DNA from: Candidatus Sulfuricurvum sp. RIFRC-1
Lineage (GTDB): Bacteria; Campylobacterota; Campylobacteria; Campylobacterales; Sulfurimonadaceae
DNA: 64,000 nt
Reading direction: 5' to 3'
NCBI RefSeq assembly: GCF_000310245.1
Contig: NC_020505.1
Span: 434,001 to 498,000, forward strand
The stretch's first letter is position 1. The number at the start of each line of letters is the position of its first letter. A model generated the notes under the pieces. That model made no database searches and was not told the DNA's origin. It worked only from the letters and a program-made list of their open reading frames with translations. The position numbers and the translations under genes are program-made. Positions 1 through 8,684 of this stretch are shown here, piece by piece.

Positions 1-702
1 TCATATGCGTATGCCCACTCAGCTTACAAAGCGATGCAAAAAATTAAATCCCTCCCCGTTAAACTCGTGATCAATACCCATATTCATGATGACCATTGGC
101 TTGGAAACAATTTCTTTACCGATAGCGGAGTTAGAGTTTTGAGTTCGGATGATTTCAAGGTGAATGCCGATATGAGCATCCCAACCCGAATGCAAACCTA
201 TATCTCTCCAGAGGCATACGCCAAAACCAAACCGACTTTACCGAGTGAGATGATCAGCAGCGATACCAATCTTACCATCGGGAATCAAAGGTTAGAACTC
301 AAATTTGCGAAACACAAAGCCCATACGGCTAAAGATTTGGTGGTATATCTTCCAAAATCAAAGGTTCTGATTGCTGCTGATCTGGTCTTTAATGACCGAC
401 TCCCATCTGTACGAGGTGGAGATATCAATGGCTGGATAGCGGCATTGGATGATTTGGACAAATTGGGTGCTAGACATGTTGTCGGCGGACACGGAGAGCG
501 TACCGACAAAGAGGCGGTGAAAATGACACGGGACTATTTCACGCAGATGCGTACCGAAATCCGCGCAGCGATTGCTGAGGGGCTCAGCATTGATGAGACG
601 ATTAAAAAAGTGAGTATGGATAAGTATAAAAAATACAAACTGTATGAAGGGACTCATCGTCATAATGTTGAAGCATCCTATCGGGTATTAGAATGGGAGT
701 AA
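1..702 (+). CDS. Metallo-beta-lactamase-fold hydrolase, 5' truncated by window
   Basis: The reading frame is open from base 1, so the true start lies upstream; the first visible ATG at 34 falls just before the metal-binding motif and is not a credible start. The visible 233 codons carry the MBL signature THIHDDH near residue 26, a later His (HTAKD, about residue 105), an Asp in LIAADLVF and a C-terminal GGHGE. These are the usual zinc ligands of the superfamily. The subgroup resembles SoxH/quinoprotein-relay type hydrolases, which are often exported. It overlaps the stop of the DsrE-like gene start region, so the two are probably co-transcribed. Substrate unknown. Confidence 0.85.
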   Translation, partial: SYAYAHSAYKAMQKIKSLPVKLVINTHIHDDHWLGNNFFTDSGVRVLSSDDFKVNADMSIPTRMQTYISPEAYAKTKPTLPSEMISSDTNLTIGNQRLELKFAKHKAHTAKDLVVYLPKSKVLIAADLVFNDRLPSVRGGDINGWIAALDDLDKLGARHVVGGHGERTDKEAVKMTRDYFTQMRTEIRAAIAEGLSIDETIKKVSMDKYKKYKLYEGTHRHNVEASYRVLEWE

Positions 703-704
703 TG

Positions 705-1139
705 ATGAAACGATTAGTGTTTTTAGGGAGTTTGCTCTCGACGCTTGCTTTTGGAGATGTCCGTTTTGCACAACCCGAACCCTCGATCGAAAAACCGCGT
801 GAAGTGGTAATGGGGATCAGTTTGGGAGATGATGAATCAATCCATCACGGTCTCAGTACGGCGAACAATGTCCTGAAATTTTACGGACCCGAAAAGATCC
901 ATCTGCGTATCGTTGCCTATTATCACGGTATCCGCACTCTGCTCAAAAGTGAAAAAGAGATTGCCCTGCGTGTACGGGCATTGCAGCAATACGGTGTCGA
1001 ATTCGTCGCCTGCGGTAACACGATGGAGACAAAAAAGATTTCGCCTGATCAGTTAATTCCTGATGTCGAGATCGTCAGTGCCGGGATCGCTGAAGTGATC
1101 GAGCGCGCCACTGAGGGCGCATTTTATATTCAACCTTAG
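705..1139 (+). CDS. DsrE-family-like periplasmic protein
   Basis: About 144 residues. ATGs occur at 693, 702 and 705; 705 is preferred because GGGAG at 695-699 sits 5 bases upstream and the product then begins with a signal peptide (MKRLVFLG, hydrophobic core, cleavage near ALAFG). The body looks like the DsrE/DsrF-like fold seen in small sulfur-handling proteins (GISLGDDESIHHGLSTANNVLKF near residue 35, an IVAYYHG strand, a Cys in EFVACGNTM). Sits between an MBL-fold hydrolase and a DUF302 protein, suggesting a small periplasmic operon, perhaps sulfur-related. Function is inferred from family only. Confidence 0.65.
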   Translation: MKRLVFLGSLLSTLAFGDVRFAQPEPSIEKPREVVMGISLGDDESIHHGLSTANNVLKFYGPEKIHLRIVAYYHGIRTLLKSEKEIALRVRALQQYGVEFVACGNTMETKKISPDQLIPDVEIVSAGIAEVIERATEGAFYIQP

Positions 1140-1148
1140 GAGTTAACC

Positions 1149-2048
1149 ATGAAAATTCTACTCATAACTATCTTGGCGGGATTTTTGTCCCTTTTTGGCG
1201 GTGATTTACACTTATTCAGTGTTTCAAATGCGGAGGGCAAGTTAAATGCCGGAGTTGTTGAAAAAGCACTTGAAGCCAACGGTTTTGTCATTTCAGCCAA
1301 CAGCGAAATGAACGGGCCGTTTAAAATCCAGTTCGGACAAAGTGATTTTACGCAGTTTAATCTTTTGACCGCGTACCATAAAACGCTTTCAGAGTCTTTG
1401 GTAAAAGCCCATCCCGATGCGGGGATTTTTGTCCCGATGGGATTTGGAATTTATCAACGCGCCGGGGAGAAAGAACTCCATGTTTCTATCCTAACTGCTT
1501 CAGCAATGGCAAAAATCGCAGGGTTTAAAGCTGCAGAGTTTGCATTGATCGAAAAAGAGGCATTGGCAACACTGAAGAAAGCGTTACCGAATGCGAAAGT
1601 ATCCATGAGTGAAACATCGCTCCCCTCAGAAGGGAAACTTTTAAGCCGATACGTTAAAGCAAGCAGCAAAGAGAGTTGGGCGAGCGATAAAGAAGAGACG
1701 GAGATGATGATCGAAGACGGTTTGAAGCCGGCCGGATTTGTAATGTCCAATTTTACCGATTATAATTTTGCCCTCGGTGAAAAAAGTCCGTTTGATTTTT
1801 ACGATACCTACTCGATTTGCAAATTAAAAGTTATCTATACGGTAGCGAAAACACGTCCTGAAGCTGCGGCATTCGCGCCGTGTACCTTGATGGTATACAA
1901 GAAAAAAGATACCAATGAAATCGTGATGGGATTCCCGGGTGTCTATAACTGGATGAGCAGTGCACGAGTCAGTGATGCTGATGGCAAAGCGGTATTAATG
2001 CAGGCTCAGAAAGACTTTGAAGCGGTTTTACACTCCACGGTAGAATAA
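1149..2048 (+). CDS. Exported protein with two DUF302-like domains
   Basis: 299 residues with a short N-terminal signal peptide (MKILLITILAGFLSLFGG). Two related halves follow: residues about 20-140 and about 175-295 each show the DUF302 pattern of an N-terminal amphipathic helix, a central Y/F-rich strand region and a FxPCxxxVY-like segment (FAPCTLMVYKKK in the second half). AGGAG lies 6 bases before the ATG. DUF302 proteins have no established general function; in sulfur oxidisers they are often found near sulfur-metabolism genes. Last gene of the three-gene cluster; about 95 bases separate it from the next gene. Confidence 0.7.
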   Translation: MKILLITILAGFLSLFGGDLHLFSVSNAEGKLNAGVVEKALEANGFVISANSEMNGPFKIQFGQSDFTQFNLLTAYHKTLSESLVKAHPDAGIFVPMGFGIYQRAGEKELHVSILTASAMAKIAGFKAAEFALIEKEALATLKKALPNAKVSMSETSLPSEGKLLSRYVKASSKESWASDKEETEMMIEDGLKPAGFVMSNFTDYNFALGEKSPFDFYDTYSICKLKVIYTVAKTRPEAAAFAPCTLMVYKKKDTNEIVMGFPGVYNWMSSARVSDADGKAVLMQAQKDFEAVLHSTVE

Positions 2049-2143
2049 AAGAGGGAAATAACGGTATTTTTGTGATTTTAAAGGTGTATTTTAAATTACA
2101 TCTTTTATACTGTAAGATATATGATTCGTGAAAGAAAAATGAA

Positions 2144-3265
2144 ATGATATATCGTTTAGTAATTTTTTTATCATTTTATAGCTTACAGGTATCTGCCTCA
2201 ACCCCTGAGGTAGAGAGCGGTTCGCTGATATACATTATGTATATTGTGAGTGCCTCCGTTTTCGCTTGGATGCTTTTTTATATTCGTACTCTCAATCAAC
2301 GCTTAAAAAATGAATCTGAAGCCCTTCAAAAACAGATTGAAATCTCTCAAAATACCGAAAAATATCTTCGACAGATCGCCAGTGTTTTCCATAACTCCCA
2401 CGAAGGGATTATCATTACCGATCCGCACATGGTTATTCTTGATGTGAATGAAGCCTACTGTGATATGAGCGGATATACCCACGAAAAGCTTATCGGTACA
2501 AAACCGGTAATTCTCTATTCCAATCGGCATGCGATATCGTTTTATGCGAAAATGAATGAATCTCTTGAGATAAACGGTACTTGGCGCGGAGAGGTTTGGG
2601 ATAAGAAAAAAAGCGGCGAGGAATATGCCAAATTCCTTCGAATCGACTCAGTACACAGTCAAGAAGGGGTGATTGAAGGATTTGTGATTATTGTCAGCGA
2701 TATCACTGAAAATAAAAAAGAGATAGAAGATCTTGAACATCAGGCGAACTACGATGCGCTGACCAATCTTCCCAACCGCAGCTTATTCCAGAATGTTGCC
2801 GGACAAATTCTTGCACAGTCAAAACGTCGTAATACAAAAGCGATTGTCGCCTTTTTGGATCTTGACGGATTTAAACAAATCAATGACCAATACGGACATA
2901 CGATAGGAGATAGTATCCTCAAACATGTCTCCAGACGTTTGGAAAAACAGATGCGGCAAGGTGATATTATTGCTCGGCTTGGAGGAGATGAATTCGTTTT
3001 ACTCCTAAGTGATATCAATGCGATTTCCGAGTCTAGAGCTCTTTTGGAACGTATTCTCTTTGCAATCAAAGAGCCGTATGTGGTGAATGGATTCTCCCTT
3101 TCGATCGGTGCAAGTATCGGGGTGGCAATTTTTCCCGATGATAAGGAGGATATTGAGCTTCTGATTCGTGATGCCGACATCGCAATGTATCACTCCAAAG
3201 AGACCGGGAGAAATAAAATCTCCTATTTTAATGTTTTGAGAAGTCCCGATGCAGTCGAAAAATAA
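2144..3265 (+). CDS. Membrane-anchored PAS-GGDEF diguanylate cyclase
   Basis: 373 residues. An N-terminal hydrophobic segment is followed by a second membrane helix (about residues 28-46), a short coiled coil, a PAS domain (about 75-190, with the DVNEAYCDMSGY motif) and a GGDEF domain with intact GGDEF at residues 280-284. An RxxD product-inhibition site (RQGD, 271-274) precedes it at the standard distance. It should synthesise cyclic di-GMP from GTP and be feedback-inhibited. From the membrane helix onward it is clearly paralogous to the C-terminal part of the next gene but lacks that gene's periplasmic binding domain. Confidence 0.92.
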   Translation: MIYRLVIFLSFYSLQVSASTPEVESGSLIYIMYIVSASVFAWMLFYIRTLNQRLKNESEALQKQIEISQNTEKYLRQIASVFHNSHEGIIITDPHMVILDVNEAYCDMSGYTHEKLIGTKPVILYSNRHAISFYAKMNESLEINGTWRGEVWDKKKSGEEYAKFLRIDSVHSQEGVIEGFVIIVSDITENKKEIEDLEHQANYDALTNLPNRSLFQNVAGQILAQSKRRNTKAIVAFLDLDGFKQINDQYGHTIGDSILKHVSRRLEKQMRQGDIIARLGGDEFVLLLSDINAISESRALLERILFAIKEPYVVNGFSLSIGASIGVAIFPDDKEDIELLIRDADIAMYHSKETGRNKISYFNVLRSPDAVEK

Positions 3266-3274
3266 AGGTAGAAA

Positions 3275-5251
3275 ATGACATTCCGATATGTGTTGCTACT
3301 GTTGTTGGCAGCTTTTTTTTCTTTGTCCTTTGGCGCATCTGTATCTGAAGTAGGAAAAAAAGAGGCAGTAATCGGTGTATTGGCTTTTCGCTCAAAAGCC
3401 GATACGCTCAGTGAATGGCAGCCTTTAGCCACTTATCTCAACAGTAAAATATCCACCCATCGTTTTATTATACGTCCTCTTGGCTACGCTGAGTTCAATG
3501 CAGCGGCTTCGTTGGATGAACTCGATTTTATGTTTAGCAATCCTGAACACTATATTTATCTTTCAGCAAAATTTGATGCAAGCCGTATGGCAACTTTGAT
3601 TCGTGCAAATGTCAGCGGAAAAGAGCTTACGGAGTTCGGAGGGGTGATTATTGCACGGCATGAACGGCATGATCTTGAAAAATTGAGTGATTTGAGAGGA
3701 AAAGAGATTGCTGCGGTCGATGAACTCTCTCTTGGGGGTTACTTAGCCCAGAGGATTTTACTGCAAGAAAACGGTATTGATATCACCAAAGAATCCAAAA
3801 TACGCTATACCGATATGCCTCACGATAAAGTTGTCTATCTCGTCCAAAACGCTTCCGTGGATGCCGGATTTATTCGTACAGGTGTATTAGAAAAAATGGC
3901 AAAAGAGGGAAAAATCAATCTTGATGAGTTTAAAATCATCCATCCGGTAGAAAATTTTCCTCAGGCCCTTTCAACTACCCTTTATCCGGAATGGCCGTTT
4001 GCTTCATCCAAACATACCGATCGTGTATTGGCAAATCAGGTCGGTGTTGCCCTGTTAAATTTACCTTATGGCTCTGAGATTACCAAAACGGCCGGATATT
4101 ACGGATGGAATATTCCCTTATCGTACGAAGGAATCCGATCTTTGATGCAGGGTTTGCGCATTAAACCCTATGATACCGTTCCACCCTTTTCACTTCAGGA
4201 TGTTGCGCAAAGGTACGCACTTTATATTATTTTTATGCTAAGTGGTGTTATTGCCCTGTTGATTTTTCTAACAACCAAAATGCGGCGTTTGACGAATACA
4301 TTACGATCCAATTCAGAATCACTGGAAAATCAAATCGTGATTGTTAAAGAAAATGAAAAATATCTTCGCCGTGCCGCAAATGTTTTTCACAACTCCAGAG
4401 AGGGGATTATTATTACAAACCCTCAAAAAATTATCATTGATGTCAATGAGGCTTTTTGTGAATTGACCGGCTATGCACCGGAAGAAGTTATCGGAAACAA
4501 ACCGATCATATTACGCTCAGGGATGCATGAGAATCTATTTTATGAAAAACTTAATGAAGCGATAAATACTCTTGGCTCATGGCGTGGTGAAATCTGGAAC
4601 CGTAAAAAAAATGGTGAACGGTACGCTGAATTTTTGCGTATTGATGCAGTGAGAGATGAGAAAGGTGAAGTGGAAAATTATATCGGGATTTTCAGCGATA
4701 TCACCGAACATCTTAAACGCCAAGAACAACTTCACCACATGGCAAACTACGATCCATTGACCAACCTTCCGAATCGTTACCTCTTTATGACGTTGGCAGA
4801 GCAAATATTATCGTTTTCAAAACGAAAAAATTCAAAAGCGGTCATCTCCTTTTTGGATTTGGACGGATTTAAGCAGGTCAATGATGTTTATGGACATGAA
4901 ATTGGGGATAATATTTTGAAACAAGTGGCGGATCGGCTTGAAAAACAGCTTCGTCAAAGTGATGCGATTGCCCGGATCGGCGGAGATGAATTTGTGGTTG
5001 TGTTTAGCGATATTGATATGATTTCAGATGCTCAGCAGCTTTTTGATCGTATCTTAAAAGCGTTAGAAGAACCTTTTGTAGTCAATGGACATTTGATTAC
5101 AATAGGGGCGAGTATCGGAGCCTCTTTGTATCCTGATCATGGCGAAGAGGTCGAGATGCTGGTTCGCCATGCCGATGCTGCCATGTATCGATCAAAAGCT
5201 AACGGACGTAATCAAATTACCTATTTTAAGAGTGAGACGGTGACGGTATAA
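3275..5251 (+). CDS. PhnD-like sensor PAS-GGDEF diguanylate cyclase
   Basis: 658 residues. Signal peptide, then a PhnD/phosphonate-binding-type periplasmic domain (about residues 28-300; GVLAFRSKADTLSEWQPLATYL start, FSNPEHYIYL, LRGKEIAAVDELSLGGYLAQ), a transmembrane helix near 315-335, a PAS domain (about 365-480) and a GGDEF domain with GGDEF at 569-573 and an RQSD inhibition site at 560-563. It likely couples an extracytoplasmic ligand (oxyanion or small organic, by family analogy) to cyclic di-GMP synthesis. It starts 10 bases after the paralogous gene stop, so the pair is probably one operon. Confidence 0.92.
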   Translation: MTFRYVLLLLLAAFFSLSFGASVSEVGKKEAVIGVLAFRSKADTLSEWQPLATYLNSKISTHRFIIRPLGYAEFNAAASLDELDFMFSNPEHYIYLSAKFDASRMATLIRANVSGKELTEFGGVIIARHERHDLEKLSDLRGKEIAAVDELSLGGYLAQRILLQENGIDITKESKIRYTDMPHDKVVYLVQNASVDAGFIRTGVLEKMAKEGKINLDEFKIIHPVENFPQALSTTLYPEWPFASSKHTDRVLANQVGVALLNLPYGSEITKTAGYYGWNIPLSYEGIRSLMQGLRIKPYDTVPPFSLQDVAQRYALYIIFMLSGVIALLIFLTTKMRRLTNTLRSNSESLENQIVIVKENEKYLRRAANVFHNSREGIIITNPQKIIIDVNEAFCELTGYAPEEVIGNKPIILRSGMHENLFYEKLNEAINTLGSWRGEIWNRKKNGERYAEFLRIDAVRDEKGEVENYIGIFSDITEHLKRQEQLHHMANYDPLTNLPNRYLFMTLAEQILSFSKRKNSKAVISFLDLDGFKQVNDVYGHEIGDNILKQVADRLEKQLRQSDAIARIGGDEFVVVFSDIDMISDAQQLFDRILKALEEPFVVNGHLITIGASIGASLYPDHGEEVEMLVRHADAAMYRSKANGRNQITYFKSETVTV

Positions 5252-5257
5252 TCCATA

Positions 5258-5276
5258 ATGATTAAAATTTAATCAT
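5258..5276. repeat. AT-rich near-perfect palindrome
   Basis: Nine-base arms ATGATTAAA and TTTAATCAT flank one base. It lies just after the stop of the sensor cyclase and upstream of the nrnA-like promoter. There is no T-run typical of a terminator, so it could be a weak transcription end or an operator; neither is proven. Confidence 0.4.
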
Positions 5277-5306
5277 CCCTTCTCCTCCAACCCCGAGAAT
5301 AAGTGG

Positions 5307-5337
5307 TATAATCGGGATATTTCGCCTAAAATTAGGC
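5307..5337 (+). promoter_or_regulatory. -10 element and small leader hairpin before the DHH gene
   Basis: TATAAT at 5307-5312 is a good sigma70 -10 element. No convincing -35 is visible, which is common in Campylobacterota. Transcription would start near 5319 and place the short hairpin GCCTAA-AA-TTAGGC (5324-5337) near the 5' end of the message, about 15 bases before the start codon. Confidence 0.5.
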
Positions 5338-5352
5338 TAGTATTGAGTATCG

Positions 5353-6285
5353 ATGCCGTCAAATCTGATTGATTCTTCCCAGCATATTGTTTTAGTCACT
5401 CACAAAAATCCTGATGCCGATTCACTCGGTGCAGCATGTGCCTTTTATTCTTATTTGCTTCGCAGTCAAAAAAAAATAACCCTTTTTTGCATCTCGACAG
5501 AAGTAAACCCAAATCTAGCATTTCTCCCGTGGTTTGACAAAATTACCGATCGTTTTCCGGAGAATGCTGAGTGTATGATCAGTTTTGACTGTGGGAGTTA
5601 TGGGCGGCTTGGGATTGAAAAAGAGCTTCCTTTAATAAATATTGATCATCACATCAGCAACAACTTTTATGGGACGCATAATATTATTGATACGTCGGCA
5701 ATCAGCACGACGGAAGTCGTTTATGATTATTTTGTTGCTAACGATATAAAAATCAATGGTAAAATGGCGACGGCGCTTTATGCGGGACTGATTGATGATT
5801 CTCAATGTTTTAGTGCGCCTGCATGCAATGTCAAAACTTTTAAGATGGCTCACTCCCTGATAGAACTGGGCGCTGAACATACCGTGTGTGTTGAGTGGCT
5901 GTATCGTCGCCATTCACTCGCATCGCTTCGGATTCGGGGAATTCTCCTTAAACAAATGAAGCTTTTAGCGGATGGACGATTGGCCTTATTGGAAGTTCCC
6001 TTGTCGCTATTGGAAGAGACGGGTGCTACTGTGGCTGAATGCAAAAAAGTATTGGACGAAGCACTCGGGATGCGAAGCGTTCAAGCGGCTGTGATGGTCC
6101 TAGAACACCCTCATGGCGGAGCAAAGATCTCCTTGCGTACCGATGGGGTAGTCAATGCCGCAAAAATCGTGGCTGCATTCGGCGGGGGTGGACATGTACG
6201 GCGTGCCGGAATGGATTTAAAACAAGAAAATTATCATGAGTTAGCAAAAGAGATGATAATGATGATAACAAAGGAGTTGGTGTGA
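5353..6285 (+). CDS. nrnA: DHH-family phosphoesterase, NrnA-like (oligoribonuclease / pAp phosphatase)
   Basis: 310 residues, normal for NrnA. An N-terminal DHH domain has a KNPDADSLG motif (about residue 18), a metal-binding DCG (about 80) and the diagnostic DHH at residues 98-100. A DHHA1 domain ends in a GGGGHVRRAG motif near the C-terminus. The family degrades nanoRNA of two to five nucleotides and may dephosphorylate pAp; by context it may also remove pGpG made downstream of the neighbouring diguanylate cyclases. The stop overlaps the GTG start of the M23 peptidase gene by 4 bases, indicating translational coupling. Confidence 0.88.
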   Translation: MPSNLIDSSQHIVLVTHKNPDADSLGAACAFYSYLLRSQKKITLFCISTEVNPNLAFLPWFDKITDRFPENAECMISFDCGSYGRLGIEKELPLINIDHHISNNFYGTHNIIDTSAISTTEVVYDYFVANDIKINGKMATALYAGLIDDSQCFSAPACNVKTFKMAHSLIELGAEHTVCVEWLYRRHSLASLRIRGILLKQMKLLADGRLALLEVPLSLLEETGATVAECKKVLDEALGMRSVQAAVMVLEHPHGGAKISLRTDGVVNAAKIVAAFGGGGHVRRAGMDLKQENYHELAKEMIMMITKELV

Positions 6286-7652
6286 GAAGAGGCCGAAACG
6301 GTTCGGGAATAATTGGATGGGTATTAGTAGTTTTAGTTTTAGGTGCGCTTGGATTTATGGGATTTTCGCCTATTTTTGAGAGAGAAGATCCAAAAGTAAC
6401 GCTTTCACATGAAGGATACTGGAATTTTAAAGATCCTATTCATGTCAATGTTGAAGATGCGAGCGGTCTAAAATCTTACAAAGCGACCATTGCAACACCC
6501 CATGATGAATGGGTGATAGTGGATGAGAACACCCCTTCAAAAGTGAATAAAACATCGTTTGATATCCTCCCTCCAAAAGGAGTTCGCCGGGTAGAAGCCG
6601 CTTCGGTAACACTTAAAATCGAAGCAACCGACAACAGTTTGTGGGGTCTGTTTATGGGAAATACCTATAAAGAAGAGATCACCCTTGTTATTGATCAGCG
6701 TCGACCGGTTTTGGCAATTATTGCCAACTCCTATAAAATTCAAAAAGGGGGATCGGCAATCGTAATTTTTAAAGCGGAAGATCCTCACATGAAAAGTTTG
6801 AGAATTGAGACGAATTTTGGGAAAACTTTTATCGCACAACCGTTTATGAAAGAGGGATATTACGCTTCTTTGGTAGCATGGCCGGTACAGGAGCAAACAT
6901 TTAGTGCAACCGTTGTCGCACTTGATCATGCGGGCAATGAGACCAAAAGCGCGGTACCGCTTCGTTTGAAAGATCATGCTTATCGTGTTTCGAATATTGA
7001 ACTCAGTGATGCATTTTTGGACGGTAAAATTGCCGAACTCGCGAATGAATATGAACAAACTGCCGGAGTGGATGATCGGTTAGACCAATTTCGCATCATT
7101 AACGAAAAAGTACGTGCCGATAATGAAAAAATTATCCATGAAGTGACTTCAAAAGTATCCAAAAACATGATTGTCGATTTTAGCCCTGAGCCTTTTTACC
7201 CGTTAGTGAACGGTCAAAAAGTGGCAGACTTCGGAGATCACCGCATTTACAGTTATAAAGGACAAGAGAACGTAAGCCAAGCATACCATATGGGGCTTGA
7301 TTTGGCGAGCGTTGCTATGGGGGCGATTCGCACCTCCAATGGAGGAAATGTTGTGTTCTCTCAGCCGAACGGGATTTATGGAAACTTGCCGATTGTCGAT
7401 CATGGCTTTGGCCTTTATACCTTGTACGGGCATTGTTCAGATGTCCATGTTCAAGAGGGTGATGTTGCTGCATTGGGTCAAGAAATCGCTAAAACAGGAC
7501 TCAGCGGATATGCGATGGGAGATCACCTTCATTTTGGAATTTTGGTCCAAGGGATTGAAGTGAGACCGGAAGAGTGGATGGATACCAAATGGATTTATGA
7601 CAATATTACCAGTGTCATAGAAAGCGCTAAATTCACAATTAATCAACGCTAA
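6282..7652 (+). CDS. M23 (LytM-type) zinc metallopeptidase, membrane anchored
   Basis: 456 residues, GTG start at 6282 with AAGGAG upstream. A single membrane anchor (about residues 10-27) leads to beta-rich extracytoplasmic domains and a C-terminal LytM domain. Its zinc ligands are visible: HxxxD in HMGLDLA (about residue 336) and HLHFG (about 416), with the intervening YTLYGH motif. It should cleave peptidoglycan cross-links; in Campylobacterota, related M23 proteins (Csd family) affect cell shape, but assignment to one Csd type is not made here. It overlaps the upstream DHH gene by 4 bases. Confidence 0.88.
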   Translation: MRRGRNGSGIIGWVLVVLVLGALGFMGFSPIFEREDPKVTLSHEGYWNFKDPIHVNVEDASGLKSYKATIATPHDEWVIVDENTPSKVNKTSFDILPPKGVRRVEAASVTLKIEATDNSLWGLFMGNTYKEEITLVIDQRRPVLAIIANSYKIQKGGSAIVIFKAEDPHMKSLRIETNFGKTFIAQPFMKEGYYASLVAWPVQEQTFSATVVALDHAGNETKSAVPLRLKDHAYRVSNIELSDAFLDGKIAELANEYEQTAGVDDRLDQFRIINEKVRADNEKIIHEVTSKVSKNMIVDFSPEPFYPLVNGQKVADFGDHRIYSYKGQENVSQAYHMGLDLASVAMGAIRTSNGGNVVFSQPNGIYGNLPIVDHGFGLYTLYGHCSDVHVQEGDVAALGQEIAKTGLSGYAMGDHLHFGILVQGIEVRPEEWMDTKWIYDNITSVIESAKFTINQR

Positions 7653-7658
7653 AACCGA

Positions 7659-7739
7659 TATAATAACTTTTAGATATTTGAGTCTTACGCATTTTTGCGT
7701 AAAGCTTTAGGGGATTGCAAAGGACAGACTTGTCCTTGC
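7659..7739 (+). promoter_or_regulatory. -10 element and two leader hairpins upstream of lpxC
   Basis: TATAAT at 7659-7664 could start transcription near 7671. Two hairpins follow: TTACGCA (7685-7691), TTTT loop, TGCGTAA (7696-7702); then GCAAAGGACA (7717-7726), GACT loop, TGTCCTTGC (7731-7739), which has one bulge. Neither is followed by a U-tract, so they look like leader structure rather than terminators. The remaining 60 bases to lpxC hold only the ribosome-binding site (AAGGA). Confidence 0.45.
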
Positions 7740-7799
7740 CACTAAAATGGGCTTTACTCATTGTAGTGTTCAGATAGGATAAGGTAAGGAATTAAAGAG

Positions 7800-8684
7800 A
7801 TGATGCAAACAACGATTGGCAAAAGTGTTGAACTTGTAGGGATTGGTTTGCACCGAGGCTCACCCGTTAAATTACGGCTCGAACCTTTAGGGGTAAACAG
7901 CGGTATTGTTTTTTACCGCAGTGATGCAGGGGTATCTATCCCTTTGCTTCCCGCAAATGTTGTCGATACCAAAATGGCAACCGTTATCGGACGAGAGGGT
8001 GTTACCATCTCGACGATCGAGCATATGCTCTCAGCGATCTATGCCTATGGTATCGATAACCTCCGTGTCATTGTCGATGCCGATGAAGTCCCTGTTATGG
8101 ATGGCTCGTCTATGAGTTTTTGTATGCTTCTTGAAGAAGCCGGGATTATCGCTCAAGATATTCCGAAAAAAATCATGCGGATTAAAAAAGAGGTGATTGT
8201 ACAAGAGGGTGATAAATACGTTAAATTAATCCCCTCCAATGACATGAATTATGATTTCACGATCAAATTTTCTCACCCCGTGATTGACAAGCAAAGTTAT
8301 GTATTAGCGTTTACCAAAGAGAACTATAAAAAAGAGATTGCCCGTGCGCGTACGTTTGGGTTTGTTCACGAAGTACAGTATCTACGTTCCAAAGGGCTCG
8401 CCTTGGGCGGGAGTTTGGAAAATGCGGTCGTTTTGGATGACAAAAAAGTGCTCAATCCTGAGGGACTTCGATTCGGAGATGAGTTTGTTCGTCATAAAAT
8501 CCTCGATGCGATCGGGGATATGTCACTGATCGGTATGAATTTTATCGGTAACTACGAAGCCTTTGCCGGAAGTCACGATCTAAACCATAAATTGACGCTT
8601 GAGCTTCTCAAAGATCCGGCAAATTATGAAATCGTCGAACTAGCATACGCTGAGTCAAAAGAGCTGGCAAAAGCGTATGCATGA
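7800..8684 (+). CDS. lpxC: UDP-3-O-acyl-N-acetylglucosamine deacetylase
   Basis: 294 residues, normal length for LpxC. It performs the committed step of lipid A synthesis in the cytosol. The N-terminus has the hallmark TTIGKSVELVGIGLHRG. Zinc and catalytic residues are visible in STIEHMLSAIYAYGIDN (His), VHEVQYLRSKGLALGGSLENAVV and RFGDEFVRHKILDAIGD (His and Asp), and the GSHDLNHKL motif. Two in-frame ATGs (7800 and 7803) are both compatible with the AAGGA site; 7803 gives the usual MQTTIG start. It overlaps tsaB by 8 bases. Confidence 0.97.
   Translation: MMQTTIGKSVELVGIGLHRGSPVKLRLEPLGVNSGIVFYRSDAGVSIPLLPANVVDTKMATVIGREGVTISTIEHMLSAIYAYGIDNLRVIVDADEVPVMDGSSMSFCMLLEEAGIIAQDIPKKIMRIKKEVIVQEGDKYVKLIPSNDMNYDFTIKFSHPVIDKQSYVLAFTKENYKKEIARARTFGFVHEVQYLRSKGLALGGSLENAVVLDDKKVLNPEGLRFGDEFVRHKILDAIGDMSLIGMNFIGNYEAFAGSHDLNHKLTLELLKDPANYEIVELAYAESKELAKAYA

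Noticed and set aside
6537-7058. 173-codon minus-strand ORF within the M23 peptidase gene
   Set aside because: Antisense shadow of a clearly conserved gene, with no coherent domain.
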